This document shows positions 14,855-24,314 of a stretch of 42,391 nt of DNA, piece after piece. The stretch comes from Acidobacteria bacterium 13_2_20CM_57_17 (GTDB lineage: Bacteria > Acidobacteriota > Terriglobia > Acidiferrales > UBA7541). The notes under the pieces were generated by a model, which was given only the letters and a program-made list of their open reading frames with translations, did no database searches and was not told the origin of the DNA. The stretch lies in NCBI GenBank assembly GCA_001914785.1, contig MNDE01000104.1, positions 1 through 42,391 on the forward strand, in the 5' to 3' direction. Each line of letters opens with the position of its first letter. Positions within the stretch are counted from its first letter, which is position 1. The translations under genes and the position numbers were made by a program.

Positions 14855-17488
14855 ATGCCAGCGGCTGATTCCAGAGCGACACGAGTTTATCGCGCACTTC
14901 TTCGGCTTCTTCCCTTCGATTTTCGGAGCGACTTCGGCCCCGAAATGGAAATTGTTTTCCAAGAACAACACAAAGAAGCAGGGCGTCGCAACGGGACGAC
15001 GGGTGTTCTGCGGCTATGGTGGGAAACGGTTGTGGGAATTTTCCGGACGGCGCCAGCGGAGCACTTGGCGATGTTCCGCCAGGATGCGGGATTTGCGCTG
15101 AGAATGATGCGCAAGAGCCCAGGGTTCACGATCGCGGCAATTCTGACGCTGGGCCTGGGAATCGGCGCGAATTCGGCGATTTTCAGCGTGGTGAATGCCG
15201 TACTGCTGAAGCCGCTGCCGTATGAACATGGCGAGCGCCTAGTGGTCTTGCGGCAGCGCCTAGGAATGATGGACCAACGCTTTTCTGCCGCAGACACAAA
15301 CGATTACCGCGGGCAAACCCGCTCGCTCGACGGCTTGGTCGAATACCACAACATGAATTTCATCTTGCTGGGCCGCAGCGAGCCGGAGCGGGTGGAAACA
15401 GGAGTGGTTTCCTGGAATTACTTCGATGTTTTTGGAGTCAAGCCGCTTTTTGGGCGCACTTTCCGTCCGGAAGATGAACAGCCCGGGGCCCCCGCCGTGC
15501 TGATGCTCAGCTACGAGTATTGGATCAAGAGTTTCGGCGGCGACCCGACAGTCGTGAACAAGACGTTCTCGATGAACGACAGGGTTCATACGGTGATCGG
15601 CGTGCTGCCGCCGGTACCACAATACCCGGACGAAAATGACGTTTACATGCCAACAACCGCGTGCCCTTTCCGGTCGCGCCCTTCGACTGTCGCGAACCGC
15701 CAGGCGCGCATGGTGCAGGTTTTTGGACGGATGAAGCCAGGCATGAGCGTGAGCCAGGCGCAGGCGGATTTGAGCGGAGTTGCTACGAATCTGCAGAGGG
15801 CCTACCCCAAAGACTACCCTGAGGGAAACGACTATTCGGTGAAGCCATCACTACTTGAGGAGGAGCTGACGCAAAATGCGCGACCCACGATGTTGGTGCT
15901 GCTGGCGGCAGCAGGATTCGTGCTACTGATCGCGTGCGGGAATGTCGCGAACCTGAATCTTTCGCGCATGGTGAGGCGGGAGCGAGAACTGGCCGTGCGT
16001 GCGGCCCTGGGTGCGGGACGTGTGCGCATGTTCCGGCAACTTCTGACGGAGAGTTTCTTGCTCGCGGTCATCGGCGGGGGCCTGGGCCTGCTCTTCTCCT
16101 GGGGCGCGCTGAGCTTGCTGATAAGTTTTGCGGCGCGATTCACCCCGCGGGCGCGCGAGATTCAGATGGACGCCTGGGTGTTGGGCTTTACTTTCTTGGT
16201 GGCGGTGCTGACGAGTTTGCTTTCCGGCACCGCACCAGCTCTGGCGGCGCGGGAGACTGTCGTCGGGGCGCTCAAGGAAGGCGGCGCGCAGTCTACCATC
16301 GGGCGCGGGAAGCACCGAATGAGGAGCCTGCTCATTGTTGCGCAGGTAGCGGTTTCCTTTCTGCTGCTGATTGGCGCGGGACTGATGTTGCGCAGCTTCA
16401 TGAAACTGCAGCATGTGGACCCCGGGTTCCAGCCGGAAAACGTGTTGACGATGGACATTGCACTGGACTTTGTCAAATACAACACTGACGACAAACAGCG
16501 GGCCTTTTTTGAAACGTTGCTGGAGAAGGTTCAGACGCAAAGCGGAGTTAAATCGGCCGCCGCTTCGATGATGATTCCCTTTACCCCCGGCATGACCATG
16601 ACCAGCGATTTTCAGATCGAGGGGCAAGCACCCGCGCCGGGGCAGGCGTTGCCGAAAGCCGATTTCAGGATTGTCAGCCCGTCTTATTTCGAAGCGCTGC
16701 ACATTCCTATTCTCACCGGACGCGGATTCGTGCAAACCGACCGGCCGGGCAATCCCGTGGTGGCGATTGTGAATCGAAGTGCCGCAAAACATCTCTGGGG
16801 AGAGCATGATCCGGTCGGAACACGGTTCACCGGCGACGAAGGGAAAACCTGGACCCAAATTGTTGGGGTGGTCGGCGACATCAAACAGTACGGACTCGAC
16901 AAAGATGTTGCAGATGAAATTTATGTACCGATGGCACAGTTCCCCATGATGCAGGCCAGCCTGGTGATTAAGACGACAGTGGAGCCGATGAGCATCGCGC
17001 GGGGTGTTATCGAGTTGCTGCACGCAGTCGACCCGAATCAACCGGCCGCGCGAGTGCAGTCGCTCGAACAAGTACGCGCGGAATCCGTAGCCGCGCCGCG
17101 GCTGACTACCAACTTACTGGGGTTGTTCGCTTTGCTGGCGCTGGCGATTGCAGCCACGGGCATTGGCGGGGTGATGGCGCTGGCGGTCGGCCAGCGCCGG
17201 CATGAGATTGGAGTACGCATGGCCATCGGCGCGCGCCCGGGAGAAATCCTGCGAATGATTCTGAGGCAAGGCATGGTTCTCGCGCTGGTTGGCGTAGCGC
17301 TGGGCTTATTCGGCGCACTCTGGCTGACGCGCCTCTTGCAGCAACTGCTCTTTGAAGTGACTCCGACGGATCCACTGACGTATCTAGGAGTTGCGGTAGT
17401 GCTCGGGTTGGCGGCGTTGGTGGCCTGCTACGTTCCGGCGCGCCGCGCGTCGCGCGTGGACCCCATTATCGCCCTGCGCATTGAATAA
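14855..17488 (+). CDS. ADOP-family duplicated MacB/FtsX-like ABC permease
   Basis: 877 residues from ATG 14855 (GGAGG five bases upstream); GTG 14831 is a weaker alternative. A short helical N-terminus (ATRVYRALLRLLPFDFRSDFG) is typical of the acidobacterial duplicated orphan permeases. Two units follow, each a periplasmic MacB-like domain plus FtsX-type transmembrane helices: SPGFTIAAILTLGLGIGANS opens the first, a three-helix block lies near residues 350-480, then a second membrane start (MRSLLIVAQVAVSFLLLIG), a second periplasmic domain and a last helix block with RRHEIGVRMAIGARPGEILR. No ATPase is encoded nearby, hence orphan. MacB relatives move lipoproteins, peptides or drugs by mechanotransmission; substrates of ADOP members are unknown. 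Its end is overlapped on the other strand by a small gene. Confidence 0.92.
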   Translation: MPAADSRATRVYRALLRLLPFDFRSDFGPEMEIVFQEQHKEAGRRNGTTGVLRLWWETVVGIFRTAPAEHLAMFRQDAGFALRMMRKSPGFTIAAILTLGLGIGANSAIFSVVNAVLLKPLPYEHGERLVVLRQRLGMMDQRFSAADTNDYRGQTRSLDGLVEYHNMNFILLGRSEPERVETGVVSWNYFDVFGVKPLFGRTFRPEDEQPGAPAVLMLSYEYWIKSFGGDPTVVNKTFSMNDRVHTVIGVLPPVPQYPDENDVYMPTTACPFRSRPSTVANRQARMVQVFGRMKPGMSVSQAQADLSGVATNLQRAYPKDYPEGNDYSVKPSLLEEELTQNARPTMLVLLAAAGFVLLIACGNVANLNLSRMVRRERELAVRAALGAGRVRMFRQLLTESFLLAVIGGGLGLLFSWGALSLLISFAARFTPRAREIQMDAWVLGFTFLVAVLTSLLSGTAPALAARETVVGALKEGGAQSTIGRGKHRMRSLLIVAQVAVSFLLLIGAGLMLRSFMKLQHVDPGFQPENVLTMDIALDFVKYNTDDKQRAFFETLLEKVQTQSGVKSAAASMMIPFTPGMTMTSDFQIEGQAPAPGQALPKADFRIVSPSYFEALHIPILTGRGFVQTDRPGNPVVAIVNRSAAKHLWGEHDPVGTRFTGDEGKTWTQIVGVVGDIKQYGLDKDVADEIYVPMAQFPMMQASLVIKTTVEPMSIARGVIELLHAVDPNQPAARVQSLEQVRAESVAAPRLTTNLLGLFALLALAIAATGIGGVMALAVGQRRHEIGVRMAIGARPGEILRMILRQGMVLALVGVALGLFGALWLTRLLQQLLFEVTPTDPLTYLGVAVVLGLAALVACYVPARRASRVDPIIALRIE

Positions 17489-17716
17489 GATCGGGGAAAC
17501 AGCATCTTGAAGCCGGTCGTGGGTGTCCAATGAGGATGCCAGCCAAGGATTCCCGCAGACTTGTTCCCCAATCGCCTTCGCGGCCTCGACCCAGGCTTGA
17601 CGCTCTGCGGGACTTAAATGCGTAAACTCTGGCGCCTTGGTGACACCGGAACCGCGTTCTTCAAGAACCCGCCAGTAATGCACAAACGCCAGTTCCCCGA
17701 GCCAGTCGTCTAGCAT
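17384..17716 (-). CDS. Small protein of unknown function, overlapping the permease gene antisense
   Basis: 110 residues. ATG 17716 has AAGGA seven bases upstream. The first 80 residues look like a genuine folded protein (LDDWLGELAFVHYWRVLEE, HLSPAERQAWVEAAKAIGE). The last 30 (from about NGVHARR) are rich in Arg, His and Gln because they are read antisense to the last 105 bases of the permease gene, which suggests an original stop codon was lost. I do not recognise the family. It converges with the permease gene, so transcription of one may interfere with the other. Confidence 0.55.
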   Translation of the reverse strand: MLDDWLGELAFVHYWRVLEERGSGVTKAPEFTHLSPAERQAWVEAAKAIGEQVCGNPWLASSLDTHDRLQDAVSPILFNAQGDNGVHARRAARRNVAGHQRRQPEHYRNS

Positions 17717-17906
17717 GAGCGAATCCTTCTATATTCCCACTTCGGGAACAATCAGGTAAACACTTTAATGCAGCTAGGGGTGAACTCCCGATGTTCAGGG
17801 CTTCTTCCGGCTCTCATAGCCCTCCGCGTGGAATAGAGGGAAGCAAATACCAACTGCGTGAGTCTTTCCACTTCCCTTCCTGTAAACTACTATCGGTGGT
17901 GGTTGT

Positions 17907-18134
17907 GTGAAGAAGATTGCTATCCAAGGTCTCGCGGTGCTCTCATCACTGTGCTTGGCCGCGATCGCTGAACAGTGCTTCGAGCGGCTTTGGGTTGTCA
18001 CAATGCCCTCGGGCAATCGAGAGATTTACCATGGACCGGTATCCATTATTTCCTCAATTCTGCTTTTCGGCGCTGTGGCAGTAGTCATTTACAAGGTAAC
18101 GATACGAGCTTTCAAGCGAATTGCACCACGGTAA
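17907..18134 (+). CDS. Small two-helix membrane protein of unknown function
   Basis: 75 residues from GTG 17907, preceded by GGTGGTGG. Two hydrophobic segments (QGLAVLSSLCLAAIA and SIISSILLFGAVAVVIYKV) are joined by a polar loop of about 25 residues and followed by a basic tail (RAFKRIAPR), so both ends are probably cytoplasmic. No family is recognised. It sits alone between the small minus-strand gene and typA. Confidence 0.5.
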   Translation: MKKIAIQGLAVLSSLCLAAIAEQCFERLWVVTMPSGNREIYHGPVSIISSILLFGAVAVVIYKVTIRAFKRIAPR

Positions 18135-18347
18135 GAGGTAACCAACCCTCCGCCCAATAATCCTGATGCTGGTCCTGAGGTAGTGCATCTGGTAAACTGT
18201 AAGTTGCTGGGCCGCACCTAGGGATGTGTGACCGCCGGGCGGTCAACCTACATAAAAGGGACATTCATCAAGGCTGCTGGTTGTTTCGGCAGCTATTTTT
18301 GTCTTTAGAAGGGATTTGGCCGCGAACGGCCATGACAAGCAGGAATT

Positions 18348-20183
18348 ATGAGTGAAAAGATTCGCAACATCGCCATCATCGCGCACGTGGACCACGGCAA
18401 GACCACGTTGGTGGACGCCATGCTCAGGCAGAGCGGGATTTTTCGTGCGAATGAAGCCGTCGTCGAGCGCGTGATGGATTCCAACGACCTGGAACGCGAG
18501 CGCGGGATCACCATTCTGGCGAAAAATACCGCGCTTTTTTTTCACGACACGAAGATCAATATCGTGGACACGCCCGGCCACAGCGATTTTGGCGGCGAAG
18601 TGGAGCGCGCACTGCGCATGGTGGACGGCGTGGTAGTGCTGGTGGACGCCAGCGAAGGCCCGCTGCCGCAGACGCGTTACGTTCTGCAAAAGGCGCTGGC
18701 GGCCAAGCTGCCTCCGGTGATCGTACTGAACAAGATTGACCGCGCCGACGCGCGCGCCAAGGAAGTCCTGGACGAGATCTACGATCTTTTTATCGATCTC
18801 GACGCCACCGAAGACCAGCTCGATTTTCCCGTCATTTATACGAATGCGCGCGACGGCGTGGCGCACCGTACGCCGGGCGACGGCTCGAAGGATTTGCTGC
18901 CGCTTTTCGAGGCCATCGTAAAACACATTCCAGCTCCCCCGGGCGATCCCGAAGGCGTATTGCAAATCCAGGTGATGAACCTGGATTACAGTGAGTTTCT
19001 GGGACGCATCGCGATCGGGCGCGTATTCAACGGCACGCTGAAGCGCGGCGCGGAAGTGGGCATCAGCAAGCTGGACGGCAAGCTTACGCCAACACGAATC
19101 ACCAAGCTGTATACCTTTCGAGGCCTGGAGCGGGATGAAGCGCAAGCCGTTCCGGCAGGCGACCTGGTGGCGATTGCGGGCGTTGAGGGCATCAACATCG
19201 GAGAAAGCATCACGGATCTGGCGAACCCCATGCCGCTGGAGCCGCTGCTGATCGACGAGCCCACGCTGGCGATGATTTTTACCGTGAACAGCGGCCCGCT
19301 TTCCGGCAAAGAAGGAACTTTTCTGACTTCGCGCGACCTGCGCGACCGTCTGCAAAAGGAACTTTTGACGAACGTGTCCATCCGCGTGGAGGACACGGAC
19401 ACGCCGGAGTCCTTTCGCGTGCTGGGACGCGGGGAATTGCAACTGGCGATTTTGATCGAGACGATGCGGCGCGAAGGCTTTGAATTGATGGTGGGCAAAC
19501 CCGAAATCGTAACGCGTACGGAGAACGGCAAGAAACTCGAGCCGCTGGAGCGGCTGGTAATCGATGTGCCCGAGAATTTCATCGGCATTATCATGGAAAC
19601 CATCGGCAGCCGGCGCGGCGAGATGCTCAAGATGAGCAATCACGGCTCAGGCCGCGTGCGCATGGACTTCAAAATCCCTTCGCGCGGATTGATTGGGCTA
19701 CGCAGCCAGTTGCTCACGGACACACGAGGCACAGCGCTGATTCATTCGATTTTCGAAGGCTGGATGGAATACGGCGGAGAGATGGCGTTGCGACCAACGG
19801 GCGCGCTGGTTGCGGACCGTGGCGGGCCGTCCACTGCGTTTGCGTTGTGGAATATCCAGGAGCGCGGCGAACTCTTCATCGGGCCAGCTATCGAAGTATA
19901 CGAAGGCATGATCGTAGGCGAGAATTCGCGCGAACAGGACATGGACGTCAACGTAACGAAAGAAAAGAAGCAGACCAACATGCGTTCGTCCAGCGCCGAC
20001 GAAGCGATCCGCCTGATTCCGCACCGCGAACTGAGTCTCGAGCAAGCGATTGAATTCATTGCCGACGACGAGTTCGTGGAGATTACGCCGAAGTCGATCC
20101 GGCTACGCAAGAAAGTTCTGCAAGCCAACAAACGCCCGCGCCGCTGGCAGGAAATCCGCGCCAGCCAGGCCACCACTAACTAG
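18348..20183 (+). CDS. typA: Ribosome-associated translational GTPase TypA/BipA
   Basis: 611 residues, the usual length. G1 [10 protein letters not shown]2 region ERGITI, G3 [14 protein letters not shown] and G4 NKIDR define an EF-G-like GTPase. Domain II, two EF-G III/V-like domains and the TypA-specific C-terminal domain follow, including [20 protein letters not shown]. TypA binds the 70S ribosome and helps 50S assembly and growth at low temperature. AGGA lies three bases before ATG 18348. A weak hairpin at 18272-18294 followed by ATTTTTG precedes the gene and may be a leader structure or an upstream terminator. Its stop codon TAG shares the bases CTAG (20180-20183) with the stop of the convergent hydrolase gene. 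Confidence 0.97.
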   Translation: MSEKIRNIAIIAHVDHGKTTLVDAMLRQSGIFRANEAVVERVMDSNDLERERGITILAKNTALFFHDTKINIVDTPGHSDFGGEVERALRMVDGVVVLVDASEGPLPQTRYVLQKALAAKLPPVIVLNKIDRADARAKEVLDEIYDLFIDLDATEDQLDFPVIYTNARDGVAHRTPGDGSKDLLPLFEAIVKHIPAPPGDPEGVLQIQVMNLDYSEFLGRIAIGRVFNGTLKRGAEVGISKLDGKLTPTRITKLYTFRGLERDEAQAVPAGDLVAIAGVEGINIGESITDLANPMPLEPLLIDEPTLAMIFTVNSGPLSGKEGTFLTSRDLRDRLQKELLTNVSIRVEDTDTPESFRVLGRGELQLAILIETMRREGFELMVGKPEIVTRTENGKKLEPLERLVIDVPENFIGIIMETIGSRRGEMLKMSNHGSGRVRMDFKIPSRGLIGLRSQLLTDTRGTALIHSIFEGWMEYGGEMALRPTGALVADRGGPSTAFALWNIQERGELFIGPAIEVYEGMIVGENSREQDMDVNVTKEKKQTNMRSSSADEAIRLIPHRELSLEQAIEFIADDEFVEITPKSIRLRKKVLQANKRPRRWQEIRASQATTN

Positions 20184-21289
20184 CCGATTGGCTTTCGGTG
20201 TGCTGATTTCTCGAGCAGTTCCGCGAGGTACTGTTTCCACACAACGGCCTTTGTATGCGTGCCGTGGCCACGCGTTTCATCGCTGATGGGAATCAAGACG
20301 AAGCGCGCGTTTTTCACTCTCTTGATTTCGGTTGCGGCCATGCCCAGCTCGGGCGGATTGATGAAATCGTCCGTGGAATTGATGTACATGACCGGCGCGG
20401 TGATTTTTTCGAGGTTCGGCGAAGGATCATAATTGCGTGAGGCGTTTACCGCATACAAAAGATCGTTGGCATCGAGTTCGGTCACGCGCGTCTTGAAGTA
20501 GTCGTCCAGATATTTGTCGGCGGCATCCCGGGTGGGCAAAGTTTTCTGCATATAGAGCGGAGCACTACTGGCAATCAGCAACAAATCGAGCGCAGTGCGC
20601 AGCGCCTGACGCGGCTCATCGGAATACTCTCCGCCTTTCCATTCCGGATCGTTGCGAATGGCGTCCATCACCATCTTGCGCCACACGCGGTTGCGTCCCG
20701 CGATCCATACGGGCTGGCAAGCCAGCGGCATCAGTGCATCCATAAAATCGGGATAGGTTTCTCCCCACACAAAGGAATGCATACAGCCCATGGAAGTGCC
20801 CAGAATGAGGCGCAAGTGATTGACGCCGAGGCCTGCGCTGAGGAGCTGGTGGTGCGCGGCGACCATGTCGTCATAGTCGTATTGCGGGAAGTGAGCGTGC
20901 AGCTCGTCGCTGGGCTTCGACGATTTCCCATGGCCGATGCCGTCCGGAAGAATGATGAAGTATCGCGCGGCGTCCAGGAGCTGGCCCGGCCCAAATAATT
21001 CGCCAGCAAAAATGGGGGTGAGGAATTGATGGCCGGTGCCGCCGGTGCCGTGAAGAATCAGAACGGCGTTCGTGACGCGGCCCCGCGCGTCGCGCGCGGG
21101 CTTGCCCAGCGTCGTGTAGTGCAGGCGCAATTCCGGCAGCGTTTCGCCCGAATGGAACTTGAAATTCTTGACGGTAAAATCGCCCTCGGTTGTGGCAGGC
21201 CACGAAGCTGTCTGCCCCTGTGTCGGCAGGCTCAACAAAAGATGGACCGCCGCTGCCAACACAAACAAACGCGATACAGTTCTCCGCAT
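20180..21289 (-). CDS. Secreted alpha/beta hydrolase of the homoserine acetyltransferase (MetX) superfamily
   Basis: 369 residues from ATG 21289 (GAGG six bases upstream); ATG 21304 is less likely. The N-terminus is a signal peptide ([19 protein letters not shown]). The body aligns by motif with Met[16 protein letters not shown], a nucleophile elbow [21 protein letters not shown] (catalytic Asp region) and HGTHTK (catalytic His). True MetX enzymes are cytoplasmic and use acetyl-CoA. An exported enzyme could not meet acetyl-CoA, so a hydrolase role in the periplasm is more likely. It is convergent with typA and divergent from the polyketide synthase operon. Confidence 0.83.
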   Translation of the reverse strand: MRRTVSRLFVLAAAVHLLLSLPTQGQTASWPATTEGDFTVKNFKFHSGETLPELRLHYTTLGKPARDARGRVTNAVLILHGTGGTGHQFLTPIFAGELFGPGQLLDAARYFIILPDGIGHGKSSKPSDELHAHFPQYDYDDMVAAHHQLLSAGLGVNHLRLILGTSMGCMHSFVWGETYPDFMDALMPLACQPVWIAGRNRVWRKMVMDAIRNDPEWKGGEYSDEPRQALRTALDLLLIASSAPLYMQKTLPTRDAADKYLDDYFKTRVTELDANDLLYAVNASRNYDPSPNLEKITAPVMYINSTDDFINPPELGMAATEIKRVKNARFVLIPISDETRGHGTHTKAVVWKQYLAELLEKSAHRKPIG

Positions 21290-21635
21290 GAAGCACCTCG
21301 CCAATCCAAGAATCTATCACGTTCAGACAACATTTCTTGCGCCTCAAACGCCAGCGGAATAAATTCCATGGCGTGCAAGTCTTTCTCTATGAAGCCGTGG
21401 CCGGAAACAACGGATATGCAGGCGCGACCGGGTGCGAAGCGCTCAGCGACTTCGCGCAGGTTTCCGATCACGGCTCTCTATTGCCTCACCAAAAACCCGT
21501 CTCAAAGTAGTTCGCTCCTGGCCACGATTTGATGTAGAGTCAGTGGCTCGAACACAGCCCGCTCTGAAAACGCCGCACCCAGAAGGCTTCCTCGGCCTGG
21601 GACTGCCGGCGTAAACTTTGTGCCCAAGGAGACTG
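21290..21635. other. Divergent intergenic region before the polyketide operon
   Basis: 346 bases between the MetX-like gene (minus) and the polyketide synthase (plus). It must hold promoters for both, but I find no convincing -35/-10 pair. A minus-strand frame of 79 codons (21471-21232) crosses it and the start of the MetX-like gene; it has no family features and I do not call it. Confidence 0.35.
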
Positions 21636-22730
21636 ATGGAATCCGCGAGCAATCGACCTGCAGAAACGGCCGCATCCTCGTATCCCACCATTGCCGCGAC
21701 AGCCACCGCCCTGCCGCCCTACACTATCACCCGCGAGGACGTAAAAGTGTACATGGGGCGGGTGTTTGACATCCCCGAGCGCCGCCTCGAAGCGATGATG
21801 AGCATCGTCGACAACGCACAGGTGCACAAGCGGCACGCCATTTTCCCGCTCGACTACACCATCGAACCGCGGCCGCTCTCGCAAACCAACAACGAATACA
21901 TCGAGCACGCGGTGAAGCTCGGCCGGGAAGCGGCGGAAAAATGCCTAGAGCGCGCGGGCTTGAAGCCAGATGAAATCGACATGATTATCACGGTGTCCTG
22001 CACGGGCTTCATGATTCCGTCGCTGGACGCTCACCTGATCAATCTGATGGGCTTCCGCTCGAACGTGCGCCGCATGCCGTTCACGGAACTCGGTTGTGCC
22101 GCGGGCGCTATGGCCCTAGGCCGGGCGGCCGATTTCTTGAAGGCTGAGCCCGGCGGAAACGTCCTGATTATCGCCGTCGAGCTGCCTTCCCTCACGTTTC
22201 AGCGCAAGGACATTTCGCAAGCCAACCTGATTTCTTCGATTCTCTTTGGTGACGGGGCAGCTGCCGTGGTGGTCAGCGGGAAAAAAATGCAGGGACCGAA
22301 GATTCTCGAAACAGAAACCTACACGTTTCCCGATTCGCTGGGCGCGATGGGATTTGATCTGCGCGATTCCGGATTCCACATCCTGCTGGCAAAAGATGTT
22401 CCGGAAATGATCGGCGGAAAAATCAGCGGGCTGGTGCAGGGCTTCCTCGATCGCAACGGACGGAAGCGGGAAGAGATCAAAGGGTGGATCCTGCATCCCG
22501 GCGGAGCGCGGCTGCTCGGAAACATCGAGACAGAGCTCGGTTTGTGCAAGTGCGATACGCAGCCCTCGTGGGACATTCTCGGGAATGTTGGAAATCTTTC
22601 CAGCGCGACGATTCTTTTCATCCTGCAGGAATGGCTGGAAAAAAGACCGCTCAACGCCGGTGAGTATGCGGTGGCGGCAGCGTTTGGCCCGGGCTTCAGC
22701 GCGGAGTTTTTGTTACTGCAATGGACCTGA
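21636..22730 (+). CDS. Type III polyketide synthase (chalcone/alkylpyrone synthase family)
   Basis: 364 residues, the normal size. It is a homodimeric ketosynthase that extends an acyl-CoA starter with malonyl-CoA and cyclises the product to pyrones, resorcinols or similar. The catalytic triad is present: Cys154 in ELGCAAGA, His287 in LHPGGARLL and Asn320 in GNVGNLSSAT. FGDGAAAVVV and the C-terminal AAFGPGFSAE loop are conserved. AAGGAG stands four bases before ATG 21636; an upstream TTG (21618) is not needed. The next gene, an ICMT-like methyltransferase, overlaps it by ten bases. The Bacillus bpsA-bpsB pair has the same arrangement, and there the methyltransferase makes alkylpyrone methyl ethers, so a lipid-like alkylpyrone is the best guess for the product here. 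Confidence 0.93.
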   Translation: MESASNRPAETAASSYPTIAATATALPPYTITREDVKVYMGRVFDIPERRLEAMMSIVDNAQVHKRHAIFPLDYTIEPRPLSQTNNEYIEHAVKLGREAAEKCLERAGLKPDEIDMIITVSCTGFMIPSLDAHLINLMGFRSNVRRMPFTELGCAAGAMALGRAADFLKAEPGGNVLIIAVELPSLTFQRKDISQANLISSILFGDGAAAVVVSGKKMQGPKILETETYTFPDSLGAMGFDLRDSGFHILLAKDVPEMIGGKISGLVQGFLDRNGRKREEIKGWILHPGGARLLGNIETELGLCKCDTQPSWDILGNVGNLSSATILFILQEWLEKRPLNAGEYAVAAAFGPGFSAEFLLLQWT

Positions 22731-23293
22731 GCGTCATTAGCTTTCTCGGGCTGCTCCTAGCCGTGGGATTGCTGCGGCTGGTCGAGTTGCGTATCTCCAA
22801 GCGGCATCAGAAGGGAATGGCAGCTCGCGGCGCGGCGAAAATTGATGAGCCGAGATTCCGCTGGATGGTGCTGCTGCACACCGCGGTTCTGCTTGGCGCA
22901 GCGCTAGAAGTCGTTCTTCTGCGGCGTCCCTTTATTCGGTTGCTGGCTGCGCCGATGTTTGCCGTTTTTTTGGCGGCCAACGCCGTGCGTTGGTGGGTAA
23001 TACGCTCGCTGGGGGAACACTGGAACGTTCAGGTCATGGATTCCACGCGCCTCGGCGTGGTGACCTCTGGACCATTTCGCTACGTCCGGCATCCCAATTA
23101 TGCTGCGGTTTTTGCGGAAATGCTTGCGCTTCCGCTGATTCACACGGCGTGGATCACCGCGACCGTTGGAGCTGTGGCGCATGCCGGAATACTGGCGCAA
23201 CGCCTCTCGACCGAAGAGCGTGTGCTCTTTGCCAATCCTGACTATCGCGCGGCGATGAACGGCAAACCGCGCTTCTTGCCTGGCCTTTTCTGA
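22721..23293 (+). CDS. Isoprenylcysteine carboxyl methyltransferase-like integral membrane O-methyltransferase
   Basis: 190 residues with about four or five membrane helices (SVISFLGLLLAVGLLRLVEL, WMVLLHTAVLLGAALEVVLL, LLAAPMFAVFLAANAVRWW, AWITATVGAVAHAGILA). The SAM-binding signature is at the C-terminal third: LGEHWNVQVM, TSGPFRYVRHPNYAAVF and LSTEERVLF, with the RHPNY motif of ICMT and phospholipid methyltransferases. It starts inside the polyketide synthase gene (ten-base overlap). By analogy with BpsB it probably O-methylates the polyketide in the membrane. Confidence 0.87.
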   Translation: MDLSVISFLGLLLAVGLLRLVELRISKRHQKGMAARGAAKIDEPRFRWMVLLHTAVLLGAALEVVLLRRPFIRLLAAPMFAVFLAANAVRWWVIRSLGEHWNVQVMDSTRLGVVTSGPFRYVRHPNYAAVFAEMLALPLIHTAWITATVGAVAHAGILAQRLSTEERVLFANPDYRAAMNGKPRFLPGLF

Positions 23294-23305
23294 AGAGAAG
23301 GATAA

Positions 23306-24187
23306 ATGCGTTGGCGAAGCCATAGCGTGGCGGCCCTGCTGCTCTTCTCGGCGGCCGTCTGCAACGCCCGGGCGAATGCCGATGCTGCCAGTCCAGCGTT
23401 CAGCAACGTGCCGGAACTCGTTTCCGGATTTCAGTCCTTGTATCTTCAAAATTTCACCGAAGCTCGCGAAAAATTCTCCAAATGGGAAACGCAGCATCCG
23501 GACGAGCCATTTGGCGAAGTTGCTGTTGCGGCCAGCTACCTCTTCGAGGAGTTCTATCGGCAGAATGTTCTCTCTAGCGATTTCTTCTTGAACGAAAAGA
23601 GATTCCTGCATGGCATTGAAGGCAAGCCCGACCCCGAGCGCATGAAGAGCTTTCAGGAGGCCATCCTGCTAGCTCGAAGACTTGCCCGCCAGCGCCTGGA
23701 GAAAAACGAACACGACCCCGAAGGCCTATTCGCCATGGCCTTATCGGCCGGGATGGAATCGGACGCCGATATGATTCTCAAGAAGGAGCACATCGAAGCC
23801 TTGAAGCGCCTCAAGGAAGCCAACGAGCATGCCAAACAGCTGCTGGCCGAGCAGACCGATGCGAATGACGCCTATGTCGCGCTGGGGGCAGCCAACTACA
23901 TTATCGGAAGCCTCTCCGGCGGCACGCGCTTCATCCTGCGGTTCGGGGGAATTCACGGTGATAAGAAACTCGGCATGGAGCAGCTTGGAAAGACTATTGA
24001 GAACGGAAGGTACTTGAAGCCGTTTGCAAAAATCCTGCTGGCGCTGGCCGCACGCCGGCAAAAGCAAAATGATTTGGCGCAAAAACTCTTGCGCGAATTG
24101 AGCGAGGAATTTCCGGAGAGCCCGCTCTACACTGCCGAGTACGCGAAGGCGATGGGCTGGCCCATTCCGGCGCAGATGCATCCCTGA
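23306..24187 (+). CDS. Secreted TPR-like helical protein
   Basis: 293 residues with a signal peptide (VAALLLFSAAVCNARANA). The rest is all-helical with TPR-like repeats: LVSGFQSLYLQNFTEAREKF, ILLARRLARQRLEKNEHDPEG, LKRLKEANEHAKQLLAEQTD and a last pair around AKILLALAARRQKQNDLAQK. It follows the methyltransferase by 12 bases and so probably belongs to the polyketide operon. Its role could be to hold an envelope complex together or to chaperone a lipid product; neither is shown by the sequence. No enzymatic motif is visible. Confidence 0.75.
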   Translation: MRWRSHSVAALLLFSAAVCNARANADAASPAFSNVPELVSGFQSLYLQNFTEAREKFSKWETQHPDEPFGEVAVAASYLFEEFYRQNVLSSDFFLNEKRFLHGIEGKPDPERMKSFQEAILLARRLARQRLEKNEHDPEGLFAMALSAGMESDADMILKKEHIEALKRLKEANEHAKQLLAEQTDANDAYVALGAANYIIGSLSGGTRFILRFGGIHGDKKLGMEQLGKTIENGRYLKPFAKILLALAARRQKQNDLAQKLLRELSEEFPESPLYTAEYAKAMGWPIPAQMHP

Positions 24188-24314
24188 GGTTGTTCGTGTG
24201 GCCTCAGTCGCTGCTCTTTTCTCGAATAAGTCATCTACACTCCCGCGAATAGAATAGAATCGCGCTCACGTGGTCCTTGCGCGGTCGGTCATTTCTAACT
24301 GAAGGTGGTGATAA

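Noticed and set aside
17795..18016. Minus-strand frame of 73 codons
   Set aside because: It overlaps the small membrane protein gene, which has two clear membrane helices; this frame has no such features.
21232..21471. Minus-strand frame of 79 codons before the MetX-like gene
   Set aside because: It overlaps the start and ribosome site of the MetX-like gene and has no recognised domain or ribosome site.
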